Under the pieces are notes generated by a model. That model searched no databases and had not been told where the DNA came from. It saw only the letters and a list, made by a program, of their open reading frames with translations. A DNA stretch of 64,000 nt from Streptomyces pacificus. Lineage in GTDB: Bacteria; Actinomycetota; Actinomycetes; Streptomycetales; Streptomycetaceae. The position numbers and the translations under genes are program-made. Each line of letters opens with the position of its first letter. Positions within the stretch are counted from its first letter, which is position 1. The stretch covers positions 434,001-498,000 of the forward strand of contig NZ_BLLG01000003.1 of NCBI RefSeq assembly GCF_011766325.1, in the 5' to 3' direction. Positions 47,045-57,017 of this stretch are shown piece after piece.

Positions 47045-47653
47045 TCACCACTCGATGCCCCGCTGGCCCTTCTGGCCCGCGTCCATCGGATGCCTGACCT
47101 TGGACATGTCGGTCACGAGGTCGGCGAACCCGACGAGTTCCGGCGGGGCGTTGCGGCCGGTGATGACGATGTGCTGGGTTCCGGGCCGGTCGCGCAGCAC
47201 CTGGACGACCTCGGCCGTGTCGATCCAGCCCCAGTGGAGCAGATAGGCGAACTCGTCGAGTACGTAGAACCGGTACGTCTCGGCGGCCAGATCCCGCTTG
47301 ACCTGCTCCCAGCCCTCGCGCGCCCTGTCCTCGTGGGACTGCTCGCCCTCGGCCGGAGGGCGCTGGATCCAGGACCAGCCCTCGCCCATCTTGTGCCAGC
47401 GGACGGTGCCGCCCTCGCCGCTCGCGCCGAGGACCCTGAGTGCGTTCTCCTCGCCGACCCGCCACTTCGCCGACTTGACGAACTGGAACACCCCGACCGG
47501 CCAGCCCTGGTTCCAGGCGCGGAGCGCCATCCCGAAGGCGGCGGTGGACTTCCCCTTGCCGATGCCCGTGTGCACCATCACCAGCGGCCGGTTGCGGCGC
47601 TGGCGGGTGGTGAGACCGTCGTCCGGAACCACGTCCGGCTTTCCCTGCGGCAC
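47045..47653 (-). CDS. cobO: cob(I)yrinic acid a,c-diamide adenosyltransferase
   Basis: 202 aa, GTG start sharing one base with the chelatase stop (TAGTG). Transfers the adenosyl group from ATP to cobalt. P-loop HTGIGKGKSTAAFG near residue 28, then VGVFQFVKSAKWRVGEENAL, YVLDEFAYLLHWGW and VITGRNAPPELV are typical of CobO/BtuR. Part of the cbiB-cobQ-chlID-cobO-cobB run. Confidence 0.95.
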   Translation of the reverse strand: MPQGKPDVVPDDGLTTRQRRNRPLVMVHTGIGKGKSTAAFGMALRAWNQGWPVGVFQFVKSAKWRVGEENALRVLGASGEGGTVRWHKMGEGWSWIQRPPAEGEQSHEDRAREGWEQVKRDLAAETYRFYVLDEFAYLLHWGWIDTAEVVQVLRDRPGTQHIVITGRNAPPELVGFADLVTDMSKVRHPMDAGQKGQRGIEW

Positions 47654-49881
47654 TACGCTGCCCTCCTGTCGCGGACCATGCTGCCCGTTGCCGTTACGGT
47701 CGCCGTTCCCGTTCCGGTCGTCGATGCGGGTCCGGTCGCTGCCGCCGTTCTCGTGCCCGCCGCTGCCCGTACGTCCCGGACCAGCCCCGCGATGCTGTCG
47801 GCGCGCAGCTCGTCCAGGGTGACGGCGGTGCCGCCGAGGTCACGGGCGAGATCCCCGGCGAGGCCGAGCCGCACCGGGCCCGTCTCGCAGTCCACGACCA
47901 CCGCGGCCGTGCCCCCGGCGGCGTGCAGCCGGGCGGCGCGCCGGGCGAGCGCGAGGGCGTCGCCGCCCGCCCCGGTCGCGCGGCCGTCGGTCACGACCAC
48001 CAGGAGCGGCCGCCGCGAAGGGTCGCGCAGCCGTTCCACCCGCAGTACGTCGTGGGCCCTCAGCAGGCCGGCGGCCAGCGGGGTCCGGCCACCGGTCGGC
48101 AGCTCCCCGAGCCGGGCCGCGGCGGTGTCCACGGACGAGGTCGGCGGTAGTGCCACGTCCGCCGCGGTGCCCCGGAAGGTGATCAGGCCGACCTTGTCCC
48201 GGCGCTGGTAGGCGTCCAGCAGCAGCGACAGCACCGCGCCCTTCACCGACCCCATGCGCCGGCGCGCCGCCATGGAGCCGGAGGCGTCGACGACGAAGAG
48301 CACGAGATTGCCCTCGCGGCCCTCCCGGGTGGCCTGCCGCAGATCGTCTCTGCGTACCACGAGGCCCGGTCCGCGGCGGCCGCGGGCGTGCTGGTGCGGA
48401 GCCGCCGCCCGCACGGTCGCCGACAGGTGCAACGCGGTCAGCGTCCCCTGCGGCCGCTGTGCTCCGGTGGTCCTGCCGTGCTCGGTGCGGGCCCGGGAGC
48501 GGCGTCCGGCGGCGCCCTCGCCGAGGCCGGGCACGCTGAGCGCCCTGGTGCGGAACGGTTCCCCGGCCCGCTCGGCAGCCCGCTCGCCGCCGGCGCCCGG
48601 GGAGGGCGCCCCGGAGGGCTCCGGCTGCCCGGCGGACGGGTCGGACGGGTCGGACGGGCCGGACGGGTGGGACGCCCCGGACGGATGTGACGGCTCGGAC
48701 TGATGTGACGGCTCGGACTGTGCGGCGGAGGCGGCCGAGTCCGGCCCCCGGCTCTGCGGTGGGGCGCCGCCGCCGGGGCCGTCCGGGCCGCTGTCCGGGC
48801 CGGACGGGTCCGCGCCGGGGCCTGGATCGGGATCGCTGTCGGGATCGGGGTCCGGCCGGTCGTCCCCGCCGAACCGCTCCAGCGTCTCGTCGAGCATGTC
48901 CTCGTCGAGGCCGGGTGCGTCGAAGGGATTGCGCCGCCGCCGGTGGGGGAGGGCGAGGAGCGCGGCCTGCCGCACATCCTCCACGCCTACCTCCGTGCGC
49001 CCGGCCCAGGCGGCCAGCGCCGCCGCGGTGCGGGCCATCACGATGTCGGCGCGCATACCGTCCACCTCGAACGCCGCGCAGGTGGCCGCGATCTGCCGGA
49101 GCGCCGCGTCCCCGAGCCGCACCCGGGGCAGCGCCGCCCGCGCGGCCGTGATGCGCTCGCGCAGCACGGCCTCCTCGGCCGCCCAGCGGGCGGCGAACGC
49201 CGAGGGGTCGTCGTCGTAGGCGAGTCTGCGCCGTACCACCTCCACCCGCTGCTCCGGCTCCCGGGAGGCGGCGACCTCCACCGTCAGCCCGAAGCGGTCC
49301 AGCAACTGCGGCCGCAGCTCGCCCTCTTCGGGATTCATCGTGCCGACCAGCAGGAAACGGGCGGCATGCCGTACGGACACGCCCTCGCGCTCCACATGGG
49401 AGGCGCCCATCGCGGCCGCGTCCAGCAGCAGGTCGACCAGGTGGTCGTGGAGCAGGTTGACCTCGTCGACGTAGAGCACACCCCGGTGGGCGTCGGCGAG
49501 CAGGCCCGGCTCGAACGCCTTCACCCCGTCCGCCAGGGCGCGTTCGATGTCCAGCGCGCCGACGAGCCGGTCCTCCGAGGCGCCGACGGGCAGTTCGACG
49601 ATCCGGGCCGGGCGCGCCGCGCCCGGGGCGCCCTCGTGGGGCCCGTCCGGGCACAGCGGGTCGGGCGCCGCGGGCGCGCAGGAGAACCGGCAGCCCGCGA
49701 CCACGTCGACCTCGGGCATCAGGGCGGCGAGGGCGCGCACCGCCGTCGACTTGGCGGTGCCCTTCTCCCCGCGCACCAGCACACCGCCGACGGCCGGGCT
49801 GACCGCGTTCAGCAGCAGGGCGAGCCGCAGGTCGTCCATGCCGACGACGGCGGTGAACGGATAGTGGGGTGCGTTGCTCAC
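47653..49881 (-). CDS. magnesium/cobalto-chelatase fused AAA+ and VWA subunit (ChlI-ChlD type)
   Basis: 742 aa from GTG 49881 (overlaps the cobQ stop, GTGA). Residues 1-330 are the ChlI-like AAA+ domain: Walker [11 protein letters not shown] at 37-46, [29 protein letters not shown]. Residues ~340-445 are an acidic, repetitive Asp/Pro/Ser/Gly linker with PSHPSG-type units. Residues ~525-720 are a von Willebrand A domain with the MIDAS motif DASGSM at 532-537 and [11 protein letters not shown]. In this context it should power cobalt insertion together with a CobN subunit, which is not in the window. The homologous Mg-chelatase role is unlikely here. Confidence 0.9.
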   Translation of the reverse strand: MSNAPHYPFTAVVGMDDLRLALLLNAVSPAVGGVLVRGEKGTAKSTAVRALAALMPEVDVVAGCRFSCAPAAPDPLCPDGPHEGAPGAARPARIVELPVGASEDRLVGALDIERALADGVKAFEPGLLADAHRGVLYVDEVNLLHDHLVDLLLDAAAMGASHVEREGVSVRHAARFLLVGTMNPEEGELRPQLLDRFGLTVEVAASREPEQRVEVVRRRLAYDDDPSAFAARWAAEEAVLRERITAARAALPRVRLGDAALRQIAATCAAFEVDGMRADIVMARTAAALAAWAGRTEVGVEDVRQAALLALPHRRRRNPFDAPGLDEDMLDETLERFGGDDRPDPDPDSDPDPGPGADPSGPDSGPDGPGGGAPPQSRGPDSAASAAQSEPSHQSEPSHPSGASHPSGPSDPSDPSAGQPEPSGAPSPGAGGERAAERAGEPFRTRALSVPGLGEGAAGRRSRARTEHGRTTGAQRPQGTLTALHLSATVRAAAPHQHARGRRGPGLVVRRDDLRQATREGREGNLVLFVVDASGSMAARRRMGSVKGAVLSLLLDAYQRRDKVGLITFRGTAADVALPPTSSVDTAAARLGELPTGGRTPLAAGLLRAHDVLRVERLRDPSRRPLLVVVTDGRATGAGGDALALARRAARLHAAGGTAAVVVDCETGPVRLGLAGDLARDLGGTAVTLDELRADSIAGLVRDVRAAAGTRTAAATGPASTTGTGTATVTATGSMVRDRRAA

Positions 49882-51527
49882 GGTGCGGCTCCAGGGGTTC
49901 CGGCGGTGGTCGCAGCGGGGAGGCCGGGTGCGCCCGGCGGGACGAACGGCAGGCCCGGGGGCGCGCCGCCCTCGATCAGGCGGAGCAGCGCGTCGGTGTC
50001 CGCGTGCTCCTCGACGAGGTCGCCGAGGCGGTCGAGCTGGGCCTCGCGCAGCGCGGCGAAGGAGGTGCCGGGGGCGGGGACGAAGCGGCGGCCCGCCGCC
50101 GCGGCGACGGCCCGCAGGAACGCCCGGCGGAACCCGTCGCCCTCCAGCGACCCGTGCCAGTGGGTGCCCCACACCTGGCCGACCCGGCAGCCGTCGAGGA
50201 AGGCCTCGCCACCGAGCACCTCGGCGACACCGTGGTGGATCTCGTACCCCTCGACGGGCTGCCCCAGCGCCTCGCCCGACGGGCGGGCGAGGGTCTTCTC
50301 CGCGGCGAACCGCACCCGGACCGGGAGCAGCCCGAGCCCCGGCACGGCTCCGGCCCGCGACTCGACGCCGTCGTCGATGTGCTCCCCGAGCACCTGGAAG
50401 CCGCCGCAGATGCCGAGTACGGGCCTGCCCTCGGCGGCCCGCCGGGCGAGGGCGCCCGCGAGACCCCGCTCGCGCAGCCACTCCAGGGCGCGCACCGTGC
50501 CCCGGGTGCCCGGCACGATCACCAGGTCGGCGTCGGCGAGTTCCTCGGGGCGGTCGGCGAAGCGCACGACCACGCCCGGCTCGGCCGCCAGCGCGTCCAC
50601 GTCGGTGAAGTTGGACATCAGCGGCACCGCGCAGACGGCCACGCGCAGTACCTCCTCGCCGACCGGCGGCGCCACCGCCGGCTCCCGCACGGCGCCGCGC
50701 AGCGAGATGCGCAGCCCGTCCTCCTCGTCGATGCCGAGCCCGTGCGCGTACGGCAGCACGCCGTACGTCCGCCGCCCGGTGAGCCCGCGCAGCATCTCCA
50801 GCCCCGGCTCCAGCAGCGAGACGTCGCCGCGGAACTTGTTGACGAGGTAGCCGGCGACCAGCTCCTGGTCCTCGGGGGCCAGCAGCGCCGTCGTACCGAA
50901 GAACTGGGCGAAGACCCCGCCCCGGTCGATGTCTCCCACGACCAGCACGGGAAGCCGCGCGGCGCGGGCGATGCCCATGTTGACGAGGTCGGTGCGCCGC
51001 AGATTGATCTCCGCGGGACTGCCGGCGCCCTCGCAGATCACCACGTCATGGGTGGCGCGGAGCTCCTCGAGGCAGGCCGTCACCGTTTCGAGCAGCGCCT
51101 CCCGGCGCCCTCCGCGCAGTACTCCTGCGGAGATGTCCCCGGCCCCGTCCGGCATGCCTCCGGGGGGCCGGGCGTCCTGCTCCGGCCCCGCCGGGTGCTC
51201 CGGCCCCCCGAAGAACCCGCGGGCGCTCAGCTCGCCCACCGGCCGGCCGAGCAGCACGACCTGACTGGTGCGGTCACCGCCCGGCTTCAGCAGCACCGGG
51301 TTCATCAGGGCCGTCGGCTCCACCCGGGCGGCCTGCGCCTGCATGGCCTGCGCCCGGCCGATCTCGGCACCCTCACGGGTGACGAAGGAGTTGAGGGACA
51401 TGTTCTGCCCCTTGAAGGGGGCGACCTTCACACCCCGGCGCACCAGCCAGCGGCAGATCCCCGCCGTCACCACGCTCTTGCCGGCGTCCGACGTGGTCCC
51501 GGCGACCAGCAGCCCGCCCCCGCTCAT
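49878..51527 (-). CDS. cobQ: cobyric acid synthase
   Basis: 549 aa from ATG 51527. Amidates side chains b, d, e and g of adenosyl-cobyrinic acid diamide. The P-loop domain begins [14 protein letters not shown], then [24 protein letters not shown] and DIDRGGVFA; the class I glutaminase domain follows with catalytic Cys in [10 protein letters not shown] and YEIHHG. A ~30-residue Gly/Pro insert (near residue 105) is lineage-specific. Overlaps cbiB by 4 nt (ATGA). Confidence 0.96.
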   Translation of the reverse strand: MSGGGLLVAGTTSDAGKSVVTAGICRWLVRRGVKVAPFKGQNMSLNSFVTREGAEIGRAQAMQAQAARVEPTALMNPVLLKPGGDRTSQVVLLGRPVGELSARGFFGGPEHPAGPEQDARPPGGMPDGAGDISAGVLRGGRREALLETVTACLEELRATHDVVICEGAGSPAEINLRRTDLVNMGIARAARLPVLVVGDIDRGGVFAQFFGTTALLAPEDQELVAGYLVNKFRGDVSLLEPGLEMLRGLTGRRTYGVLPYAHGLGIDEEDGLRISLRGAVREPAVAPPVGEEVLRVAVCAVPLMSNFTDVDALAAEPGVVVRFADRPEELADADLVIVPGTRGTVRALEWLRERGLAGALARRAAEGRPVLGICGGFQVLGEHIDDGVESRAGAVPGLGLLPVRVRFAAEKTLARPSGEALGQPVEGYEIHHGVAEVLGGEAFLDGCRVGQVWGTHWHGSLEGDGFRRAFLRAVAAAAGRRFVPAPGTSFAALREAQLDRLGDLVEEHADTDALLRLIEGGAPPGLPFVPPGAPGLPAATTAGTPGAAP

Positions 51528-52507
51528 GTGCGCCTCCGCCGCAGCGCCCCGGCCGCCAGGCGCCCGCCCGCGCACACCGCGAGCGCCAGCCCCCCCACGC
51601 GCGCCGAGAGCCGCACCGCCCGCTCGATGTCGGCGGTCTCGACGGCCCGTCCGTCGTCGCCGTTGAGCACGGGCCGGTGCTCGACCCGTCCGCCGTAGGA
51701 CAGCGTCCCGCCGAGCCGTACGCCGAGGGCCCCGGCGAACGCGGCCTCCACGGGGCCGGCGTTGGGGCTCGGGTGCTTCGCTGCGTCCCGGCGCCAGGCC
51801 CGGACCGCACCGCGCGGGTTGCCCCCCGCCACGGTCGCCAGCGCCGCGGTGAGCCTGGCCCCGGGCCACCCCGCCAGGTCGTCCAGCCGGGCCGACGCCC
51901 AGCCGTACCGCCGGTAGCGGGGGGACCGGTGGCCCACCATCGCGTCCAGGGTGTTGACGGCGCGGAACCCGAGCAGGCCAGGAACCCCGCCGATCGCGCC
52001 CCAGACGAGAGCGCCCACGACGGCGTCCGAGGTGTTCTCGGCGACGGACTCGACGACGGCGCGGGCGATGGCGGGGCCGTCCAGCTCCCGGGGGTCGCGC
52101 CCGCACAGATGCGGCAGCCGCTCCCGTGCGGCGCCGAGGTCCCCGGCCGACAGCGCCGCGCCGACCGCGCGTGCCTCCCGGCCCAGCGTGGTGCCGCCGA
52201 CCACGGCCCAGGTGGCGGCTGCGGTCAGGGCGAAGGCGGCGCCGCGCGACCGGCGCGCCCAGGTCGTGGCGAGCGCTCCCGAGGCGACCGCGGCTCCGGC
52301 GCACACGGCGGTGTGCAGGGCGCCCCAGCCTCGGTGGTCGTGCCAGAGCCCCCGCTCGACGGTGGCGGCCGCCCGGCCGAAGACCGCGACCGGGTGCCCG
52401 CGGCGCGGATCGCCGAGGAGCAGGTCGCCGGCCAGCCCGGCGGCGGCGCCGCAAGCGAATGTGATGTCAGGGCGCGGCGGAGCCGGCCCCCCTGCTTCGG
52501 CAGGCAT
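51524..52507 (-). CDS. cbiB: adenosylcobinamide-phosphate synthase (CbiB/CobD)
   Basis: 327 aa from ATG 52507, chosen for GAGGA six bases upstream; a GTG four codons earlier (52519) is possible. A membrane enzyme that attaches aminopropanol phosphate to cobyric acid. Typical blocks: [14 protein letters not shown], the [16 protein letters not shown] motif, [30 protein letters not shown] and [17 protein letters not shown]. First gene of the cob operon, directly behind a cobalamin riboswitch. Confidence 0.94.
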   Translation of the reverse strand: MPAEAGGPAPPRPDITFACGAAAGLAGDLLLGDPRRGHPVAVFGRAAATVERGLWHDHRGWGALHTAVCAGAAVASGALATTWARRSRGAAFALTAAATWAVVGGTTLGREARAVGAALSAGDLGAARERLPHLCGRDPRELDGPAIARAVVESVAENTSDAVVGALVWGAIGGVPGLLGFRAVNTLDAMVGHRSPRYRRYGWASARLDDLAGWPGARLTAALATVAGGNPRGAVRAWRRDAAKHPSPNAGPVEAAFAGALGVRLGGTLSYGGRVEHRPVLNGDDGRAVETADIERAVRLSARVGGLALAVCAGGRLAAGALRRRRT

Positions 52508-52539
52508 GTGCGTCCTCACTCAGGGTCCGCGCCCTGGCT

Positions 52540-52690
52540 CGACGTGACCGGCGGCGAAGAGTTCCTGGCTCCGGGGTGCTCCCTGGTGCTCCGCGAGGGA
52601 GCGCACCCGTGACAGTGGCGGGACCGCGCCGGATTCGCACCGGCTTCCTCTTCTGCTGCCGTGAATGGCCCCGGAAGTCCACCACGGGCC
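52540..52690 (-). ncRNA. cobalamin (B12) riboswitch
   Basis: On the minus strand the conserved core reads AGCCGGTGCGAATCCGGCGC followed by GGTCCCGCCACTGTC (about 52646-52611), the classic B12 box with GCCACTG, and further on GGAGCCAGGAACTC (near 52573-52558), the usual downstream conserved element. It ends about 35-50 bases before cbiB. High coenzyme B12 is expected to shut down the cob operon. Exact ends are approximate. Confidence 0.9.
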
Positions 52691-52844
52691 CCGAACGCCC
52701 GTCAACTCGCCGTTGACCTGCGACAGGACGGGGCCCCGCCACTCGCGGCGCCGGTGCGGGACGCGGTGGCGGGCGGTGTACACGAGCGGGGCCGGGCCCG
52801 CCCGGCAGGCGGGTCCGGCCCCGGTACGAGGCCGTGCCGCGGCG

Positions 52845-53066
52845 TCAGGCGACGATCAGGTAGATCCCGAAGGCCACCGCCGCGGCGCAGAGTGCGAAGC
52901 AGGCGTACGCGCCCGCGCGGGCGAGTCCGGCCGAGCCGCCCTGCGCGGCTGCGGCCTCCTGCTTGGAGAGGCCCGCGATGCCCACGGTGAACAGGCCCAC
53001 GAGGGCGACGGTCACGATGAGGCTCACGCCGAAGACGGAGCCCAGAGCTGCCCAGTCGATCTTCAT
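52845..53066 (-). CDS. small membrane protein downstream of the phosphate transporter
   Basis: 73 aa with two hydrophobic helices: residues ~10-32 (FGVSLIVTVALVGLFTVGIAG) and ~50-72 (AYACFALCAAAVAFGIYLIV), joined by a small Gln/Ala/Gly loop. It begins 12 bp after the pit stop on the same strand, so it is in the same transcript; this pairing is conserved in Streptomyces. Possibly an accessory subunit of the transporter (inference). Confidence 0.75.
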   Translation of the reverse strand: MKIDWAALGSVFGVSLIVTVALVGLFTVGIAGLSKQEAAAAQGGSAGLARAGAYACFALCAAAVAFGIYLIVA

Positions 53067-53078
53067 GTCGTTCTTTCC

Positions 53079-54380
53079 TTACACCGTGGCGGCGGGCGCC
53101 GGAGCTGACTCGGAGGACGGGGCCGCGACGGTGGCCGTCAGCGCCCCCGGGGCGGCCGGGGCGGTCCCGGCGGCGGCCGGCGGCTCGGACCCGGGCCCGG
53201 TCACCGGGGCCGCGGCGACGCCGGCCGGGGGCGGGGAGACGGCCGCGATGGCGGTGGTGACGACGCCCGCGGGCTGGATCTCGTCGTCGGTGACGTTGGT
53301 GTGGTCGACCGGCTGGCGGCGCGAGATCGCCCAGATGGCTCCGGAGCCCGCGACGAGCAGCACGGCCACGGCGGCGATGCCCCAGGTGCCCTGCTTGGTC
53401 AGGAACTCCGCTGCGGCGGCGACGAGGGCGGCGGCGGGCAGGGTCAGGCCCCAGGCGACGAACATCCGGGTCGCGGTGGACCAGCGGACCGCACCGCCCT
53501 TGCGGCCGAGGCCGGCGCCCATCACGGCCCCCGAGCAGGACTGGGTGGTGGAGAGCGAGAAGCCGAGGTGCGAGGACGCCAGGATGACGGTCGCCGCGCT
53601 GGTCTGCGCGGCGAAGCCCTGCTGCGGCTGGAGGTCGGTCAGCCCCTTGCCCATGGTGCGGATGATGCGCCAGCCGCCGAGGTAGGTGCCGAGGGCGATC
53701 GCGACGCCGGCGGAGACGATGACCCACATCGGGGGGTTCGAGCCGGGCGCCAGGACGCCCCCGGTGACCAGCGCCAGGGTGATGACGCCCATGGTCTTCT
53801 GCGCGTCGTTGGTGCCGTGGGCCAGGGACACCAGGCCGGCCGAGGCGATCTGCCCGGCGCGGTAGCCCTTGGAGGTGGACCTGTTCTCGGTGGTGCCGCC
53901 GATCCGGTACGTCAGCCTCGTGGCGACGAGGGCCGCCAGGCCGGCGACGAGGGGAGCCGCGACGGCCGGGATCAGGACCTTGGTGACGATCGTGCCGCCG
54001 TTGACGGCCGAGAACCCGGCGGACATCACGGCCGCGCCGATGAGGCCGCCGAAGAGGGCGTGGGAGGAACTGGACGGCAGGCCCAACAGCCAGGTCAGCA
54101 GGTTCCAGAGGATCGCGCCGACCAGCGCGGCGAAGATCACTTCTGGGCGGATGCCCGCCTCGTTGATGATGCCGCCCGAGATCGTCTTGGCGACCTCGAC
54201 CGAGAGGAACGCGCCGACCAGGTTCAGCACGGCGGACATCGCCACTGCCGCCTTCGGTCTCATCGCACCCGTCGAGATGGTCGTCGCCATGGCGTTGGCG
54301 GTGTCGTGGAAGCCGTTCGTGAAATCGAACACGAGTGCTGTCACGACGACAATCGCGAGCAGCAGGGTGATGTGCTCCAT
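53079..54380 (-). CDS. low-affinity inorganic phosphate transporter (Pit family)
   Basis: 433 aa. Two copies of the PiT signature: FDFTNGFHDTANAMATTISTG near residue 19 and VSLAHGTNDAQKTMG in the second half, each with its GLPSSSSHALFGGLIG or STTQSCSGAVMG partner. About ten membrane segments. The last ~80 residues are an Ala/Pro/Thr-rich cytoplasmic tail. A PHO-box pair 57 bp upstream suggests PhoP control, as known for pitH genes of Streptomyces. Confidence 0.93.
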   Translation of the reverse strand: MEHITLLLAIVVVTALVFDFTNGFHDTANAMATTISTGAMRPKAAVAMSAVLNLVGAFLSVEVAKTISGGIINEAGIRPEVIFAALVGAILWNLLTWLLGLPSSSSHALFGGLIGAAVMSAGFSAVNGGTIVTKVLIPAVAAPLVAGLAALVATRLTYRIGGTTENRSTSKGYRAGQIASAGLVSLAHGTNDAQKTMGVITLALVTGGVLAPGSNPPMWVIVSAGVAIALGTYLGGWRIIRTMGKGLTDLQPQQGFAAQTSAATVILASSHLGFSLSTTQSCSGAVMGAGLGRKGGAVRWSTATRMFVAWGLTLPAAALVAAAAEFLTKQGTWGIAAVAVLLVAGSGAIWAISRRQPVDHTNVTDDEIQPAGVVTTAIAAVSPPPAGVAAAPVTGPGSEPPAAAGTAPAAPGALTATVAAPSSESAPAPAATV

Positions 54381-54436
54381 GAACCGGGTACCCAGGCAAT
54401 CGTTCGGATGGTAGTGGCGCGGGTGAACGTAGGGTT

Positions 54437-54458
54437 ATCGAGTGAACGGAAGGTGAAC
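54437..54458 (-). promoter_or_regulatory. PHO box (two 11-bp direct repeat units)
   Basis: On the minus strand GTTCACCTTCC is followed without gap by GTTCACTCGAT, matching the Streptomyces PhoP direct repeat unit GTTCACCnnnn; another GTTCACC occurs nearer the gene at 54428-54422. The distance to the pit start (57 bp) suits activation or repression by PhoP under phosphate limitation. Confidence 0.75.
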
Positions 54459-55158
54459 TCGGAGGGGCGGCGGAGTGTCTCCAACTGGGTGGAGAACCCT
54501 CCGCTTGTGTCCGCGGCGGCACCCCCGCGCCGCCGGGTCGGGTGCGCGCCGCCCGCGATCACCCCGAACTGGGGGCCTGTAGCGGCCCCCGGCGGCCGTC
54601 CGGCGGCCGTAGAGGGATCCGGCGGCGTCGCGCGGGGGAACGGCGGAAGAGATTCTGGTCACTTCCCAACTCCCCGCGGCGAATTCCGGCCGGTCGGCCG
54701 CTCCGCGGTGCGCGCGGGCGGTGCGGATCGGCCGCCGCGCTGGGCGTCCCTGCCGTGCTCGCCGTGCTCACCGTACGTGCCATGGCCCTTGGTGTTCACG
54801 CCGGCGGTGCTCGGGGCGGTGCACGAGGCGGTGTTCGGGCTGCGCGCGCCCGCCGTGCCCTCGTGCCCGGTTCCCGAGGACGGCCGTGCCTGCCGCGCCG
54901 AGGCGGTCCCGGTGTCCGCGCTCGCGGTGCCCCGGGCGTGCTGACCGGGCCCCCGGTGCTCGGGGCGCCCGTATCCGCCGTGCCCTCGGCGCCTATCCCG
55001 TCGCGCCGGCCTCGTCACGCCCGCGCCGACGCTCTGGGTGCCGGTGCCGGTGCCGGTGCCGGTGCCGGTGCCGGTGCGGGTGCCCGTGCCTTTGCCCGCG
55101 GCAGTTCGCCGCCTCCCCGCCGCTGCCCCCGCCGGCCCGGGCTGACAGGATCGCCCGT
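54459..55158. other. 700-bp intergenic region with hexamer microsatellite
   Basis: No gene supported; open frames have random composition. It contains a GTGCCG microsatellite at 55038-55079 and a CAGGAT hexamer (55146-55151) just before the next ATG that could be a -10 element. Divergent promoters for pit and the aldolase gene should lie at its two ends. Confidence 0.45.
55038..55079. repeat. GTGCCG hexamer tandem repeat
   Basis: Six exact GTGCCG copies followed by GTGCGG and further decayed copies (GTGCCC, GTGCCT). Likely slippage-prone. Confidence 0.9.
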
Positions 55159-55830
55159 ATGACCGAAGCGGAGCAGGAAGCGATATCCAGGGCCTGGTCG
55201 GACCTCGTGGCCATCGCCCGCAGAACGGTCTCCGACGGCCTTGTCGTCGGGACCTCGGGCAATGTGTCCCTGCGCGTCCCCACCGGCACCGGCGACATCG
55301 TGCTGGCCACCCCCACCGGGGTGCACTACGACCGGCTCACCGCCGCGGACGCCGTCGGTGTCCGGCTCGACGGCCGGCAGGTCCTCGGCGAGCTCACGCC
55401 CACCAGCGAACTCCCGATGCACCTGGCGATCCACCGCACCACCGACGCGGTGGCCGTCGTCCACACCCACGCCGTGCACGCCACCGCCGTCTCGACCCTC
55501 GTCGACGAACTGCCGCCGATCCACTACATGGCGGCGGCCCTCGGCGGCCCCGTACGCGTCGCCCCCTACGCCCTGTACGGGACCGACGAGCTGGCCGCCG
55601 GCCTGCTGCGTGCCCTGGAGGGCCGCACCGGTGCCCTGCTGCGCAACCACGGAACGGTCACCTGCGGAGCCTCGCTCGAGCAGGCATTCGACCGCACGGC
55701 CCAGTTGGAGTGGATGTGCCGTCTGTGGCTCGCCGCTCGCTCCGTCCCCGGGCACACCCCCGCCCTCCTCTCCGAACCGCAGCTCCGCGAGGCCGCCGAC
55801 AAGCTCCGCGGCTACGGCCGGCACCGCTGA
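55159..55830 (+). CDS. class II aldolase/adducin family protein
   Basis: 223 aa from ATG 55159. Resembles L-fuculose-phosphate aldolase/ribulose-5-phosphate 4-epimerase: phosphate-loop SDGLVVGTSGNVSLR, the catalytic Glu in PTSELPMHLAIH, zinc ligands VVHTHAVHATA, and the third His in LLRNHGTVTCG. It should split or epimerise a sugar phosphate; substrate unknown. Stands alone, followed by a 59-bp gap to the hydrolase gene. Confidence 0.9.
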   Translation: MTEAEQEAISRAWSDLVAIARRTVSDGLVVGTSGNVSLRVPTGTGDIVLATPTGVHYDRLTAADAVGVRLDGRQVLGELTPTSELPMHLAIHRTTDAVAVVHTHAVHATAVSTLVDELPPIHYMAAALGGPVRVAPYALYGTDELAAGLLRALEGRTGALLRNHGTVTCGASLEQAFDRTAQLEWMCRLWLAARSVPGHTPALLSEPQLREAADKLRGYGRHR

Positions 55831-55889
55831 CGTCACTCCCGCCGCCCGGTCCGCTGGCACCCCGGCGCGGACCTCACCACACTGGAACG

Positions 55890-57017
55890 GTGCGCCCGGC
55901 AACAGCGGCGGCAGCGGCCGTCACCACCCTCATCGGCCTCGGCGCGGCCGCACTCGCCGCCGGCCGGTACGCCGGCGACGCCGCGCTGAAGGCCCCCTTC
56001 GGACACCCGCTGCCCGGCGAGGGGCGGCTCACCGTGCACGCCACCGGACCCGGCCGGGTCACCCTCACCCGCAGCCTCGTCTCCCGGCGCCCCGGCTCCT
56101 ACGGGCTCCGCGGGCACGGTGTGCACGCGGTCGCCGGTCCCGTGCTGGACCAGGTGCCGCACGCCGCCGACACGGTGGTCCGCCGGTTGGAGCGGGTCGA
56201 ACGCGGCAGCCTCGAACCCGGCGCCAAGGTGCGGCTCACCCCCCAGCTGCACGTCGGCGACCCGGGCAGCGCACTCGGCATCGACCACGAGGACGTCGAG
56301 ATTCCGGGCGAACTCGGTTCCCTGCCCGCCTGGCTCGTCCCCGGCCCCCGCTCGACCTGGGTCATCGTGGCGCACGGCCTGGGCACCACGCGCGAGTTCA
56401 CGATGAACCTGATGCCGTTCCTCGCCGAGCAGCGCCTCCCCGTGCTGGCGCCCGCCTACCGGGGCGACCCCGGTGCCCCGGCGCCCCCCGACGGCCTCGG
56501 GCACCTCGGCGACTCCGAATGGCGCGACCTCGACGCCGCCGTGCGCTTCGCGGTCCGCGGCGGCGCGGACCGCGTGGTCCTGCACGGCTGGTCCACCGGT
56601 GCGTCCATGGCCCTGCACGCCGCCGCCGGCTCCGCGCTGCGCGAGCGGATCGCCGGACTCGTCCTGGACTCCCCGATCCTGGAGTGGGAGACCACCCTGC
56701 GCTCCCTCGCCGCGGCCCGCCGCATGCCCGCCGTCCTGCTCCCGCTCGCCGTACGGGCCGCACAGGGGCGCACCGGACTCCACGGCGACCGGCTGAGGGC
56801 GGCCGCCGACCCGGATGCCCTGCGGGTACCCACCCTGGTCTTCCACGGCCCGGACGACACCATCGCCCCGTGGGGCCCGTCCCGGGAACTGGCGACCCGC
56901 AGGCCCGACCTGGTCAGCCTGCAGACCGTGGCGCATGCCCCGCACGCTTCGATGTGGAACGCCGACCCGGCCCGCTACGAGGAGGCGCTCCGGCGCTTCC
57001 TCACCCCCCTGGTCTGA
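55890..57017 (+). CDS. alpha/beta hydrolase with N-terminal membrane segment
   Basis: 375 aa from GTG 55890. Residues 1-28 are hydrophobic (AAAAAVTTLIGLGAAALAAG), a signal anchor. The alpha/beta-hydrolase core begins near residue 140 with WVIVAHGLGTTREFT (oxyanion HG), the nucleophile elbow GWSTGAS, and PTLVFHGPDDTIAPWGPS with Asp, then a late His region APHASMWN. Similar proteins are annotated as serine aminopeptidase S33/dienelactone-hydrolase-like enzymes. Substrate unknown. Confidence 0.85.
   Translation: MRPATAAAAAVTTLIGLGAAALAAGRYAGDAALKAPFGHPLPGEGRLTVHATGPGRVTLTRSLVSRRPGSYGLRGHGVHAVAGPVLDQVPHAADTVVRRLERVERGSLEPGAKVRLTPQLHVGDPGSALGIDHEDVEIPGELGSLPAWLVPGPRSTWVIVAHGLGTTREFTMNLMPFLAEQRLPVLAPAYRGDPGAPAPPDGLGHLGDSEWRDLDAAVRFAVRGGADRVVLHGWSTGASMALHAAAGSALRERIAGLVLDSPILEWETTLRSLAAARRMPAVLLPLAVRAAQGRTGLHGDRLRAAADPDALRVPTLVFHGPDDTIAPWGPSRELATRRPDLVSLQTVAHAPHASMWNADPARYEEALRRFLTPLV

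Noticed and set aside
54542-55162. 206-codon frame with a Gly-Ala repeat near the end
   Set aside because: The repeat is the GTGCCG microsatellite; composition is random and no ribosome site or domain is visible.
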